Source: Zea mays | Taxonomy: Eukaryota > Streptophyta > Magnoliopsida > Poales > Poaceae | Assembly (NCBI RefSeq): GCF_902167145.1 | Contig: NC_050098.1 | Coordinates: forward strand, 33,412,501 to 33,476,500 | DNA: 64,000 nucleotides | Reading direction: 5' to 3' | Shown here: piece after piece, positions 10,942 through 22,841 of the stretch | Position numbering within the stretch: the stretch's first letter is position 1 | Layout of the letters: each line of letters opens with the position of its first letter | Program-made: the position numbers and the translations under genes | The notes under the pieces: model-generated | Told to the model about the DNA's origin: nothing | Seen by the model: the letters and a program-made list of their open reading frames with translations, nothing else | Databases searched by the model: none

Positions 10942-11806
10942 AACATTGCACACATATCTCATTTATATACCTTTGATCATATCTCTTTCATTTTGGTACA
11001 AATGCATAATTTTTATTATTTATGTACCAAGGCTATGACTAATGTGTTTTCAAGTACATTTCTACTAAGTCATAGATTGAAAGGGAAATGGAGTCTTCGG
11101 CGAAGACAAGGCTTCCACTCCACTCTATCGGTATCATTTACCCTTCGCCGTCACTCCACATCACTCTCCAAATTGGAATAATCTTCACTCATATATCATT
11201 TACCAATAGGGGAGAAAGTTCATGGGCTTCCAAAGTCTCCGTTTTTGGCGATTAATGCCAAAGGGGGAGAGAGTATTAGCCCAAAGCAAAAGGACCGCAC
11301 CACCACCTAATTTTAAAAATTGTACTTTTGAGAATTTTAATTGGCATATTTCAAAATGATATTTTCAATTTGTTTATTTAAGGATAGAATCTCAAATCTA
11401 GTATCTAAGTATAAGTTCCAATTGGTATCTATTAAAACCCTCTTGAAAAGCTAAGAGGAGATTTTCATTCAGGGGGAGTTTTGTTTTAGTCAAAGGAAAA
11501 GCATTTGAAACAGGGGGAGAAAATTTCAAATCTTGAAAATGCTTTTTGCAATTCTATTCATACACCTTTGACTATTTGCAAAAAGACTTTGAAAAGATTT
11601 TCCAAAAGAATTTGCTAAAACAAAACAAGTGGTGCAAGCGTGGTTCAAAATGTTAAATAAAAGAAAGCAAACCATGCATATCTAGTAAAACTAAATTGGT
11701 TTAATTCTAAGCAACCTATGCACTTACCTTATGCAAACTAGTTCAATTCTGCACTTATATATTTGCTTTAGTTTGTGTTGGCATCAATCACCAAAAAGGG
11801 GGAGAT
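10942..11806 (+). other. Sirevirus 3' non-coding region with multiple polypurine tracts
   Basis: No env-like ORF is seen. Four GGGGGAG tracts occur at about 11260-11271, 11471-11478, 11511-11520 and 11795-11806; the last touches the 3' LTR and is the functional polypurine tract. A near-perfect palindrome, GTCTTCGGCGAAGAC, lies at 11093-11107. Multiple tracts are a known Sirevirus hallmark. Confidence 0.85.
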
Positions 11807-13022
11807 TGAAAGGGAAATAAGGTTAACCTTTTCCTATAAATAATTTTGGTGGTTGAATACCCAACACAAATAATTGGACTAACTAGTTTGCTGTAGATTA
11901 TATATTCCATAGGTGCATAAAGGTTCAACACAAACCAATAAAAGATCAAGTTAGGGTTCAAAAAGAAAGGAGCAAAATAAATCGAAGAAGTGCCCTGGTC
12001 TAGCGCACCGGACTGTCGAGTGGCACACCGGACAGTGTCCGGTGCACCAGGACCGTACAGATGCGAACTCTTCAGCTTCGGGTTTCTCAGACGCCGCTTC
12101 GCTATAATTCACCGGACTGTCCGGTGTGCCACCGGACTGTCCGGTGCACCAAGCGGAGCAACAGCTAACAGCGCAACGGTCGACTGCATAGTGCCCTGAC
12201 AGCGCTACAGTTCGCGGCAGAAGTCAGAGCAGAGGTCAGAGGCGCACCAGACAGTGAACAGTGCGTGTCCGGTGCGGCACTGGACTGTCCGGTGCCACCA
12301 GAAGTCAGCGCTCCAATGGTGGACTGCGTCAGAACCCTAATGATTGGGTGACGTGGCTGACGCACCGGACAGTGTCCGGTGGTGCACCGGACTGTCCGAT
12401 GTGCCCATCGACAGCAGCCACCCCCAACGGTAATTTTGGTCGTTGAGGGCTATAAATACCCCCCAACCACCTCCACTTCAACCATCCAAGCATTCACATT
12501 AGTGCATTCAATACAAGAGCAATACACTTCACTCCAAAGACACAATTCAAGTGATCGATCCGCTCAAAGTCTCAAATTCAACTCTAGCACATTAGGACTT
12601 GTGAGAGGATTCTTTGTGTTCCTTGTTGCTCTTGTTTGCTTGGCTTGGCTTTCTTTTCTTTCTCTTACTCTCAAGTGTTTTGTAAGCGAGGCAAGAGACA
12701 CCAATTATTTGGTGATCCTTGCAGGGTCTAAGTGACCCGTGAGATTAAGGAAGAAGCCTCACTCGGTCTAAGTGACCGTTTGAGAGAGGGAAAGGGTTGA
12801 AAGAGACCCGGTCTTTGTGACCACCTCAACGGGGACTAGGTTCTTTAGAACTGAACCTCGGTGAAACTAATCACTGTGTCATCCGCTCTATTTCTTAGTT
12901 GATTTGTTTTTCCCCCTCTCTCTCGGACTCGGATTTTATTCTAACGCTAACCCCGACTTGTAGTGTGTTTAAAGTTATAAATTTTAGTTTTCGCCTATCC
13001 ACCCCCCTCTAGGCGACTTTCA
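11807..13022 (+). repeat. Sirevirus 3' LTR
   Basis: 1216 bp, TGAAAGGGAAATAAGG to GGCGACTTTCA. Longer than the 5' LTR mainly because of extra CACCGGAC palindromic sequence around 12003-12030 and 12110-12145. TATA box at about 12449-12457. Confidence 0.92.
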
Positions 13023-14289
13023 CTACCCCATGGCCCCCATCATACTAGCCACCTCAGCTTCCTATGTATGATGTGCACTCAGACCTGAAGCAGTTCCTGA
13101 TGAGCTACGAAGCAACCATATCTTCATATGGGGGCAATACTGCAGTTATGGCGAAATCCTTTGTCATGGCAGTCAAAAGCGTAGCACAAACTTGGTACTC
13201 TTCTCTTCAGCCAGGGACAATCACATCATGGCAGAAGCTCAAGGATATGTTAGTCACTAGCTTCCAAGGCTTTCAGACGAAGTTGGCGACTGCTCAGGCT
13301 TTGTTTCAGTGCACGCAAGACCATGAGGAGTACCTTCAGGCGTATGTCCGAAGGTTCCTGCGTTTGAGAGCACAAGCGCCTAAGGTATCCAATGAAATTG
13401 TCATTGAGGCCATGATCAAGGGGCTTCGGCCAGGATCTACAACTCAATATTTTGCTAGGAAGCCCCCACAAACCCTAGAGAAGCTCCTTCAGAAGATGGA
13501 TGAGCACATCCTGGCCGATAATGATTTCCGCCAAAGAAGGGAGGAAGCATACAGGTTTTCTGAGATGGCCAGGGGCTTCGGAGGAAGAATTCACCCCAGG
13601 CATGTTAGGTCAATCCATAATGCCAATCCAAGTGATGATAGAGGAAGTCAACCCCAAAGGCAACAACACAGCTCTTAGTCATCAGAGCCACAACAAAGCT
13701 CCTTCAGGCCACCAGCCCCAAGAGTCAGAGGGGGCAGAAGCTTCGGAGGCAGATACGGAGATCAGCCAGAAGATTATTTTGCTTATTCTGCGGTGAAGAC
13801 AAAGGCCACAACACAAGAACATGCCAAGTTACAATTCAGAAGCAAAAAGAGATTGCCGAAGCTGAGGCACGACAGAATCAGCCGAAGCAGGTCCTACATA
13901 GTGCTTCATGCTATTCTCCCTATGTCCCAGAGTACGTAGGTAATCAACAGCCTACGGCCTCTATCGCTTCGGCAAGCCACTCTCAAGCTTTCTGGGCCCA
14001 GCTACCACCACCACCGCTACCACCTACTCTGACCCGAAGCCAGCAGCCAGAAGGGCACCAGCACGCTCAACAGCAGTGTGATTTTCGGGAGGAGTCCGAA
14101 GCTCGCATAGTCAATAGCACTATGCCTGAATCCAAGCACATCTACTAAAGAATATCCTACCCTTGGTGTATCTTTATCTTTTCTGTCATTTTATTTTTGT
14201 TGTATGACAAACAAGTCACGAAGGACTGAATTCTGATTTCATGTAATAATTGTGCCCGTATCATTGAGTAAAATGCTTCCTCATAACAA

Positions 14290-14700
14290 ACTTCCAAAGC
14301 TACAAAAGCCGTTCTTAAGGGAGCGCAGAGTAAGTTCCAAAGCTACAAAAGCCGCCCCTAAGGGAGCGCAGAGTAAGTTCCAAATCTACAGAAGTCGTTC
14401 CTAAGGGAGCGCAGAGTAAGTTCCGAAGCTCAGAAGTCGTTCTTAAGGGAATGCAGAGCCAAAAATACCACCGAAATAGAATGTGAAGAAGCTCCAAAGT
14501 CGTTCCTAAGGGGATGCAGAGCTTAAATACCACCGAAATAGAAGGTGAAGAAGTTACAAAGTCATTCCTAAGGAAATACAGAGCTTAAATACCACCGAAA
14601 TATAAGGTGAAGAAGCTCCAAAGTCGTTCCTAAGGGGATGCAGAGCTTAAAGACTCCAAAGACGTACCTAAGGGGATGCAGAGTCTTGAGTGTTTCAGTG
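14290..14700 (+). repeat. Tandem repeats, two period classes
   Basis: The phrase GTCGTTCCTAAGGGGATGCAGAG recurs with slight changes. By the spacing of GCAGAG, units are about 43 bp in the first half (14324-14458) and about 62 bp in the second. The longer unit adds TTAAATACCACCGAAATAG. The related array in Tat element 2 lies at 55360-55720 in reverse orientation, at the same structural position between pol and the antisense gene. Confidence 0.8.
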
Positions 14701-15099
14701 TGGGCGTGTGTCTTCAGCATAAACATCATGTTGCATCATATCATCGCATCATTCCGCATAGCATTACATCATACATCATATCGCATCAACAGCAGACTGA
14801 GCACGAAGAAAATCTTTAGCAATAACTTGAACGAAAGTGTGCTGAGGCACGAAGCAAACCTTTGGCAAATACAATTTTACCAGGAAAGTCCGTTGACAAC
14901 AGTACCACACAACAGATTTTCCATAAAAGGGTTTCTTTCTTTACGAAGCATGAAAAGAAGGGAAGGTGTTTTTTCGCCGAAGGCTCAAAAATGGTATGTG
15001 CGTAAATTTCATGCATCGCAAACAAATATATTACATTAATTTACATGTTTGTTAATTGTCTCATACACAAATGTTACATTGTATCATTACAACAAAAGC
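14701..15099. other. Spacer between tandem repeats and antisense gene
   Basis: Non-coding; CATCAT-rich stretch at 14715-14790, and one copy of the 20-bp repeat GAAGGGAAGGTGTTTTTTCG (14957-14976) whose partner lies beyond the other end of the antisense gene. Confidence 0.6.
14957..14976 (+). repeat. 20-bp direct repeat flanking antisense gene, copy 1
   Basis: GAAGGGAAGGTGTTTTTTCG, identical to 18454-18473 and in the same orientation, beyond the 3' end of the antisense gene. Confidence 0.8.
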
Positions 15100-18000
15100 C
15101 TAGTCTTCTTTGAGAATTTTTTCGGCGACCTCATTCAACAGTCTATAGATGACTTCGTCGATGATGGTATTGGCAACACTCATCAAATCCAATGCCTCTT
15201 TCATAACGGGATCAGCTTGGGGGTCGTATATCTTGGGTAGCGGTGAGAGTTCAGCTGTATTAAGCAAATCGTTAGTCCGAAGCTAGAAAATAAACACCGA
15301 AACATGAATTCAATAATAATACCTATACGCCTTGCGCGCTCGGTAGCTTCTTCGGCTCGCTTAGCTTCTTATCGAGCATCATGGGTTTCTTTTTCATTCT
15401 TCTTTATAATTTCGTTGACCATTACTCGGCCACCATTCACCCAGACATCGGAATAAAACTTCCCGCCCACCAAAGTGGCTTCGACCCAGGGGTCCTTCGT
15501 GTCGTCTGTGGAGAAGGCGGCTTCGGTCTGGGCCGCAGCTTTAACATGGTCACAACCAGCCTTCTTCAGAATTGCTGCAACCCCTCGAGCGCCAGTGAAG
15601 GCACAAATATCCCCACGATCACTAAGGATCTCTTCAAAGGCTTCGACTTCTTCACTTATCCAATCAATGACTCCCTCGGGGTCACCTCAAATGAATTTTT
15701 CTTCTGAAGAATACGCACCCACCTTGGCAAAGCTGGTTTTCAATTTTCTTACGCAATCCAAGGATTTCTCAAAGCATCTCTCCTTGGATTCACGAAGCTC
15801 CTCAACATTCTTTTCTAGCCTAGCATTCGACCATTCACTTATTTCTTGCTTCACTTTTGCAACTTCAAAATTTTCATTAGCCTCAGCAAGTTTTTTCTGA
15901 AGGTTCTCAACTTCGGCCTTATGGGCTTCGGATTGAGCATTAAATTTTGCTTCGTCTTTCTTCACTCTATCCACTAAGGAAAGCAGGATCTTGTCTTTTT
16001 CTGCAGCTTCGTTCCTCAGTCTGATAACTTCCAACCGAAGGTTGCTAAGCACTATCTTACAGCTTTCATCCTCAGCATTTTTCTGCGCCTTCAGAGCGTT
16101 GCTAAGAATTAAGCCCTGTAAAAAGAAGGGAGATAAAGGATTAGCACGAGAATAAAAGACAAAAGATAATCTATTTATAAGTCCATAACTTCGTACCTTC
16201 AAACTGTTGTACGCAAGGCTGTCTGCGAGGTCATCCATTGACATGGCAGAAAGGCCAACTTCAAGCTTCAGAAACCCCATGTTCTTCGCCATCTCCCGGC
16301 ATACAGATATTTCCTTGTTATCCGGGAGACAGTATAGAAAATCGTCTTCATCGGTGCCATCATACACTAGGGCCCCCTTCGGGTACTTCAATTCCCGGGC
16401 GTAGTGTTTGGCTTCCGCGATTTCTTCTTCAGACAACCTTTTACCCAAAGCATGTCGTATAATAAAGTCAAGATCTTCGGAGGGTGCTTCGAGAAGAGAA
16501 GATTTAACTTTTTTGGACGCGTCTTTTTTCTCTAGAGCTAAGCCAGCATCTGAAGATTCTTGTTCAGTTCTCTGCTCAGTACCAGCATGCACTGACTCAG
16601 TGGGCATTGAGGGCTCAGCTTCGGCTTCAACACGAGCTGTAACATCTTCGGCAACCTTCTTTGCAGGGGTAGGAGTTAATGCCCTTGTTGACTCCATAAC
16701 AGCGTCTAGTACGCTTTCCATCCTCCTCCTCTTGGGAGTTATTGCAGGAGCTTTTGACACCTTTGGCAATTCTAGCTTCGGTGGCGGACTTAAGATTTTT
16801 TGTGGTCCTGCCGTTTTTTCTCGATCTGGCTCTTCGGATGCCTTTCCTTTAGCTTCGGCAGTATGTTTCGGCGCTTCGGCCGATCCGGTTGCAGGAACCT
16901 TTGGTACTTCTACCGATTCTTCGGCGCTTCAGCCGGCAAGAGCAGACTGTCCTGGCTCCGCGACGGAAGGTGTCCTTTCACCAAGCTTCGGCACCGTAGC
17001 CGTTTCAATATACCTAGGTTGGTGCGTTAAAACCTTAATATTTTTGCCTTTCGGCACAATAGAGATAGCCGAAGCGGCATTTTTCCTTTTCTTTCCCTGC
17101 TTTCGCGAGGGATAGGTGTAGTCCGGGTACACGAAGCCGATAACATCAAAAACTCTGTTCAATCTTTTCTTGCCTCGTCCTCCGAAGGCTAAGATCATCG
17201 CATCATCTTTGGCTCTCGTGTACGCCCCAAGCAAGTCATCGCTAGTCGCCTCAACACAGGTTAGCCAGTCATCATTCGACTCGTCAAACTGGTCTCTATA
17301 TTTGAAGGAGTATTTCAAGTAAACCAAACCACCTTGACTGGACCCGGCAGCAGTCTGCTTTGGCATCTCCCAGTCATTCATGAGAGGCCACACTCTGTAG
17401 GCTATGTGCTCCTGAACTAGCTCTCTTGTGCCAATAAAGGCGCAAACATTGTTGAAAGCCTTCTGGCAGGCTTCGATATTGTTCCCAAGTGCAGTAGCCG
17501 GCCTTCTGATGCCGAAGCGAGACCAGATAGGGCATTGGATAATCCCCTTTATATCTTCCCTTTTAATCAGATTATTCTTTACATAGAACCATTCCTCCAT
17601 CCAGGCCCTGGGCCACCTTTTTCAAAATTTTGGAACAGGATAACTTACATCAGAACGAGGAACGAAGCCATAGCAACTGAAATTGTTGTGATATTGCTCC
17701 TTGCCAGTGGCCTTCGTCTCATACAGTAGCTCATGCATGTTACAGAAGCACTTTGCGCTTGGTTCTAGCCCTTGGCTCCTCACCGCCCAAATAAAAACCC
17801 CCATCCTAATAATGGCTTCAGGGGTAATCTGATGAAGGAAAATTTCGAAGGTCTTCAGCACTTCAACCAGGAATTTGCTTAACGGGAACCAAAGCCCTGC
17901 CTTCTTGAAGCTCCTATAAACAACAACTTCATCTTCTGCAGGAGCAGGGGCGGCACTATCCCCTCCAACTCTCACAATGGACATATCTCAGAAATATCTT

Positions 18001-18242
18001 CCTTTCATGGCATCAATCTGACTCTGTTTGATGGATGACTTTTCGAAGATAGTATGACTTGGCCGCCAGGGCCGATTTTCGGCATCCTCGTTCCCGCTTT
18101 CCACATCAAAGTCCTCGCTATCATCAGAATCATCAGTCAACCCAGCTAATATTTCATTTGTAATCTTTTCTGTGTTTGTCTTTTCCATAGCTTCATAAAA
18201 CCCAGCTAGAGCAGGGTCCACAACCTTCTTCTCCTCAGACAT
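15100..18242 (-). pseudogene. Tat element 1 antisense gene, two introns, several nonsense codons
   Basis: A gene opposite to gag. The start ATG (18242-18240) is the first ATG after a TATA box at 18387-18398. Exon 1 runs to 16197 in one frame, exon 2 is 16115-15329, exon 3 is 15254 to the TAG at 15100, ending AEKILKED. Introns 16196-16116 (81 nt) and 15328-15255 (74 nt) have GT...AG ends. The protein has an acidic N-terminus, a block around DEVVVYRSFKKAGLWFP and LHQITPEAIIRMGVFIW (17925-17790) resembling the plant putative gypsy-type transposon domain (PF04195), an acidic/basic middle, and a coiled-coil C-terminal half (16100-15700). Stops: TGA at 17987-17985, 17624-17622 and 16931-16929, the first probably from CGA, and a TAA in exon 2. 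The same gene is at 36902-39921. Its function is unknown to me. Confidence 0.78.
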
Positions 18243-18386
18243 CTTCTTCTCTTCAGGCGTCTAACGAGCACTTGTGTAAATGACGAAGCTCGCAAATCAA
18301 GCGAAATTTGACAGCAAGAGATTTCAAGCTTGAAAACAATAGCACAAGCAATTGAAAGGCGCAACAAATGCTATCGCTGTGGATTC

Positions 18387-18398
18387 CTATTTATATGC
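18387..18398 (-). promoter_or_regulatory. TATA box of the antisense gene
   Basis: The minus strand reads GCATATAAATAG, about 145 bp upstream of the ATG at 18242, inside the element and separate from the LTR promoter. Tat element 2 has one at the matching place. Confidence 0.65.
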
Positions 18399-18453
18399 CC
18401 AGCGTATTGTAACTTGGCAGGCCCTACATATCATTGACTTTCGCTATTCTAGC

Positions 18454-18473
18454 GAAGGGAAGGTGTTTTTTCG
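18454..18473 (+). repeat. 20-bp direct repeat flanking antisense gene, copy 2
   Basis: Exact copy of 14957-14976, upstream of the antisense promoter. Confidence 0.8.
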
Positions 18474-18554
18474 GACCTTCGGCTAAAGGCCTTCGTTCAC
18501 GTCGCAGTCTGAATTTGTTAAACGCAAAAACAAATTAATACTACGAGGGGCTAC

Positions 18555-19241
18555 TATTGGGGCCTTCCTCTTCCAAAGGTCCTCAAAAACTTAACTAACA
18601 TGTTTTTCAGTATGACATAGACCTTTACAGGAGGTTTCGGCTTTGAGATGAAGGTGTGCGTGGTATGAAGGTGCAGTCTGAACGAAGGACAAGCTAGATC
18701 CGAAGTTGTAGCTGAAGAAGCTTCGGCTCAACACGTTGATGATGGTGAAAGGAGAAACCAACTTAAGGGGGAAAAGACTGTTTAGTCCTCGACAGTTTGC
18801 TTTATGGTCAACAGTAAATGTCAAGGACATGAATGTAATTTTGTCCGGGCTGCGTCCCGTGCCTATAAATAGATGAACAGTAACACCGTACTGTTCACGC
18901 TGACTTTTAATCACTCACGCGCCACTCCTACATTTTTATCTTCTGTCAAGCCGAAGGTACAAATGTAACATAAATATCGTTGATGTTTATTCATGTTTAT
19001 ATAAAATAAAAAATATGAATAGTCTAATGACTTGAAATGATTATTCATATTCCCTTTGTGTTTCGTATGTCTCTGTTTACATTTCTGCTTACTAAAATGA
19101 TGAAGGTACGTCCTTCATGGCCATCGTCTTAAGATCATTATATCCTAAGGGGAATAATGCTCCGAAGGACGAAGGTCATTAATCGTTAACAATCATGTTG
19201 CTTTGTTCTTGGTATTTAGCATCTGAGAACAAGGACCAACA
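18555..19241 (+). repeat. Tat element 1, 3' LTR
   Basis: 687 bp. Starts TATTGGGGCC (the terminal TG has mutated to TA) and ends GACCAACA, followed by target duplication GTGGC. A purine tract, ACGAGGGGCTAC (18543-18554), precedes it. It lacks the Cassandra insertion, so it shows the uninterrupted LTR. Confidence 0.9.
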
Positions 19242-19246
19242 GTGGC

Positions 19247-19532
19247 GCACCGGACAGTCACTATTCACTGTCCGGTGCGCGCCACGCCAGTGCGTCCGTT
19301 AGGGTTTGGAGCTGTTGACCGTTGGAGCGCTTTGTCTTTTTGCTGCACCAGACAGTCCGGTGACCTCTAACTTCTGTGTTCTGACTTCTGTCGTGGCACT
19401 GTTCATCACTGTTCATCTGCGCAGTCGACCGTTGGCACACAGGGAGCCGCTGCTCCGCTAGCTCACCGGACAGTCCAGTGGCACACTGGACAGTGTCCGG
19501 TGTGCCATTTCTCAGCACACTCTAAGTCCTTT
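19247..19532 (-). repeat. Outer Sirevirus LTR, segment 2
   Basis: Continues the LTR cut at 1581; rich in CACCGGACAGTCCGGTG-type palindromes (for example 19249-19280, 19350-19362, 19463-19503). Ends at target duplication CCTTT (19528-19532) of chromovirus 1. Confidence 0.85.
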
Positions 19533-20403
19533 TGTGACACCCCAGTGTCACCTAGGGTTTCTCTCAAAATGCCAAACCTAGAACCATTATTTTATGTGAA
19601 CCAAAGTAAGCATGAGCATCAAAATAACTTAAGTAATAAAGAAGTCACCAAGTATATACTTAAAAGTGTCATGATCAAAACAATTGAGTCCTTGAAAAGG
19701 TAAGAATGTGCAACCCTAATTAAAAACCCTAAGTGAGCCCCATGAGCAAAATTCAAAAAAATAAGAGAAAGGGAATGAAAAGTTTAAAATGTTGACTTGA
19801 GCCAATTATATAAGTTAAAGTATATTTATTGAGCAACAAGAAAGGTTGAGAAAGCTTAGCCAAAATAACTCAAATAAATCCCCAAATCAGCCCTTGATCT
19901 ATGAACCCTTAGAGAAATTCAGATTTCTGAATTTCTGAATTTCAGACCTCTTCCCAAAGATCATCTGCGTTCTCTGCTTTTGAAACTCAAAGCCAGGAGA
20001 TCCAAATATCAAAGTCGTGCCAAATTCCCTTGAACACATCCTGGAAAAGTTTGAACTCAAACCAAATTCATTTGGCATGGTTTTGGCGCAGCTTGACCTC
20101 GGGACCAGGCATTCTGACACTGGCACCTTGGTGACGCTACAACTCCCTGTCCCTAGCCTAAAACCGCGCGACGTCCATACACAAAAGACAAAGCTTGGTC
20201 AGGTGAACAAATCCTTCACAGCGATCTTGCCCAAATTCGCGAAGATTTGCTCCCAATCAGCGCTTGAACAGGGGCAGAGGCAACGGGAATACGTGTTCGA
20301 CCGTGGCTGACATCCCCGGTTCACGCCCGTTCGCGCACCGCGCCTCCCAGTGCACGCCCGCGCGCACTCGCTGGTCCACGACCGCCCGTGCACCGCGCCG
20401 CGC

Positions 20404-20411
20404 CTATAAAG
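20404..20411 (+). promoter_or_regulatory. Chromovirus 1 LTR TATA box
   Basis: CTATAAAG within GC-rich DNA; conserved in the 3' LTR at about 31280-31287. Expected RNA start is about 30 bp downstream. Confidence 0.6.
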
Positions 20412-22637
20412 CCTTCCCAGGCGCGCCCCACTTCGCCCCGCACTCACCAGCACCGGCCAGCCACTTTCCTTAGCTCCGGCGAGCTCAATTCCGCCCGCCA
20501 TTGCCGCCAGAGCTTCGGCCATCGTGGCCAGCCCACTCCAGCCATCCTCTGGGCAAGCCAGTGCTTCGGCTAGCTCCGCCAGTAGCCCGTGAAGCTTGCC
20601 AAGCCCTCGGACCCGGCCAAACTTCACCGGAGGCCCGAGATCGACCTCACCGGACTTCGGTCTTCCGCCGCCGCGCGTGGACCGAGCTATCCAGTGAGTC
20701 TCCGCCCAATTCCTTGCACTCATGTCTTCTCTGGCATCCCGTGGACCTCCCTGACCCATCTGATTGAACTATCTCGCCGTGACCAGGCCGGTCTCCTCGC
20801 CGCCGATGAGCATCCCCGCCTGCACGCGTGGACCGACCGACTCCGGCCATCTCCGACGGCGTCCCGCACACCGTTGTGATCCCCGAGACTTCCCCTACGT
20901 CCTCGACCACTTCACCGGAGCAATCTCGCCGTCGATAAGCCCCTCCGCCCTTTCTTCCGCCGCGGTTACTGTTTAAGGTAGAAGAAGGACCTCGGGTTAG
21001 GATTTGTAGAACCCGAGGGGTTTTCTGTAACGTCAGTGACGCATGTGAATAGTAGCTTAAGGACTGATCCGCGAAGAAAACTTAAAAACCCGCCAGGGAC
21101 CCCAGTGCAAAGTGGATTTCCATTTAAACCAATTATGTTATTCTTTTTAAATGACCAGAGAACTTAGAAAACCCATAACTTGATGAATTCTTCATAAAAA
21201 GTTGTCAAACCAATTTTGCTAGCTCCTGAATATTATGAACTATCATTTAAAAATAATAAACCCTATGCTTTCTGTTCTAAATTTTAGAGTTTGATTTTAA
21301 AAACAGAAACCCACCAAACCTTGTTTAATTAAGGAAAATTAGTTTTTCTTCTGTGCTGAACTTAAGAAAATTTGTAGATGTTTAAACCTCATTTAGACAC
21401 TGTTTAAAAATAGTAGGAACCCCAGCATTAGAAATTATGATGTAGTTATTCATTTAAAGCTATTTTGTCCAAACCTTAGAGAAAATCAGAAGGGCATTAG
21501 AAATTAATGAACAATGATTAAGATTATTTTTCCTAGTTTACTTATGTAACAGAGAACTTAGGAAAACTACAGAGACCATTAATTTGGACCAGTTTTTAAT
21601 TAAAATGATTTAGTTAGCCTTATATAGACTGAAAATCAATTATTAGAGAGGCAAAACTATAACCAAAATGAATAATAAAAATCCAGTGGACTTACAACCA
21701 CCAGAGCCCCACTACAAAAATACAGAGCACCTCAGCCCAACTTTTTAAGTAAGGGAAATAAATACAAAGTGATAATAAAGCATTTTCCAAATAAATCATG
21801 AACAACCCCTATTAATGTGATAATGGGCAACCAAAAATTTGCTAAGTCCATGATGAGATAAACCACCATAGAAAAATGCCAACCCATGAAGAAGAAGCAA
21901 ACTCATACCATTTGCTAATGATTTAAAAGAAAGGCCAATTAATTCAAATAATGCATACCACCCCTTCCCTTAAGCAAAAAGAAGCCAAACTTCAGAATGA
22001 TTGCTCTTGCACAAAATAATAACTATGAAAAATAAGAACTCTGTTGTTTGATGTTTTTCAAATATAGTGGTAGTAGAAAGCACCCATTTGGCTAGAAACT
22101 TGAGAAAACCATAGAAAAATAATTAAAAGGTATTAATGATTAGATATCTGTATCAAGCCATGTTATAACACCTAAAAGCCAGCAAAAATGAGTTTTGGAG
22201 GATGACCCACTGTTAAATAATAGTTGTAGTTCAAATCACCCCTTCTGCCCTAGAATTTAATAATTTTGTCCAGAGAAAACTATTCACTTTCTGATCCCCA
22301 AAATTTGAGACAGAGAAACACACACCAGTAACAAGCCACTGTAATTTTTGCAAAATTTTTAGAATTTTATAAAAGCAACTTGTAGTTCAAACCTACTCCA
22401 AAACAATAAAGAGAATAAAAGAAAAGGGAAGAAGAAATAAACCCCACCTCAATAAATCTAACTTGAGTACTTATCAATTCTCCCTAAAGACTTAAAAAGA
22501 ACTCAGTGGAACCCCAAAAATAAACCTACCACTTACCTTAGCTAAGTCTAACCCAATTTACCAAGTATACCACCCAAGGGTCTTACATAAGTAAAGTTAA
22601 CCTTGTTTAACTCAAAAGATCATGCGCCCTTAAAGTT

Positions 22638-22841
22638 GTGATTTCTAAAAGCACATGTCATATCATGCATATATCTTACGCATTGCATTCATTAGATTGT
22701 AATCTTGCCGACGGAGAGTACGTGCTCATCCCCGAGCAAGGACCTGTCCAAGAGGAGGACCAGGAGCAGGCTTCAGAGGCTGCTATTGACGATCTCCCCG
22801 CAGCCCCAGCAATTGAAGGCAAGCCCCGGTTTTATGCATAA
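22638..22841 (+). other. Short acidic reading frame inside the 5' LTR
   Basis: A 67-codon frame with an acidic, Gln/Glu-rich stretch (EQGPVQEEDQEQASEA). It is kept in the 3' LTR (33488-33691). It lies in transcribed U5 and might be part of a spliced exon or an upstream ORF. Function unknown; conservation between LTR copies of one element is weak evidence. Confidence 0.35.

Larger units (their letters stand above)
3541..13022 (+). mobile_element. Full-length Sirevirus (Opie/Ji-type Copia), decayed
   Basis: Bounded by the perfect target duplication CTACC at 3536-3540 and 13023-13027, with TG...CA LTRs and an initiator-Met PBS. Order: gag, protease, GAG-pre-integrase, integrase, reverse transcriptase, RNase H, the Copia order. 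Sirevirus hallmarks seen: several near-identical polypurine tracts (GGGGGAG) spread over the last 550 bp before the 3' LTR, and palindromic CACCGGACA/TGTCCGGTG clusters in the LTRs. It sits inside gag of Tat element 1 and carries a MITE in pol. The coding region has many stops and frameshifts, so it is an old, inactive copy. The exact family name was not verified. Confidence 0.92.
3142..14148 (+). pseudogene. Tat element 1 gag, interrupted by a Sirevirus (coding parts 3142-3540 and 13028-14148)
   Basis: Begins ATG CCG CCG AAG AAG after the PBS leader. The N-terminal part is charged and coiled-coil-like (about residues 30-100). The reading frame resumes exactly after the second CTACC at 13023-13027, giving the Retrotrans_gag capsid core (MYDVHSDLKQF through RFLRLRAQAP, about 13064-13400). 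Downstream is a basic RGGR region and a CCHC knuckle, CLFCGEDKGHNTRTC, starting at 13780. The frame ends at TAA 14146-14148. Damage: in-frame TAG early (VN-stop), TAG just after the insertion, TAG at 13676-13678, and a frameshift between that stop and the knuckle. Its function would be capsid formation and RNA packaging. No protease or reverse transcriptase follows, so any particle would need enzymes in trans. Confidence 0.82.
1582..19241 (+). mobile_element. Tat-lineage gypsy element 1 (gag plus antisense gene, no pol)
   Basis: Full-length LTR element bounded by a perfect 5-bp duplication, GTGGC at 1577-1581 and 19242-19246. LTRs are 1582-3083 (enlarged by a Cassandra insertion) and 18555-19241. 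The PBS follows at 3084 and gag begins at 3142. After gag there is a tandem-repeat spacer and then a long intron-containing gene on the opposite strand. No protease, reverse transcriptase or integrase is present, so it is non-autonomous. An additional antisense ORF next to the 3' LTR is known from Tat elements such as maize Grande; assignment to that lineage is inference. Its LTRs share blocks with those of Tat element 2 but belong to another subfamily. Confidence 0.88.

Noticed and set aside
13064..13678. Gag ORF to the right of the Sirevirus taken as a separate gene
   Set aside because: The CTACC duplication and frame continuity show it is the second half of the Tat element 1 gag begun at 3142.
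16116..16196. Coding extension in the Tat element 1 antisense protein (segment with YGLINRLSFVFYS)
   Set aside because: Flanked by GT and AG, AT-rich, absent from the homologous exon joint in Tat element 2; it is an in-frame intron.
20199..20759. 186-codon minus-strand ORF in the chromovirus 1 LTR (copy at 31075-31635)
   Set aside because: GC-rich promoter region; antisense to the element; present twice only because the LTR is duplicated; no recognised domain.
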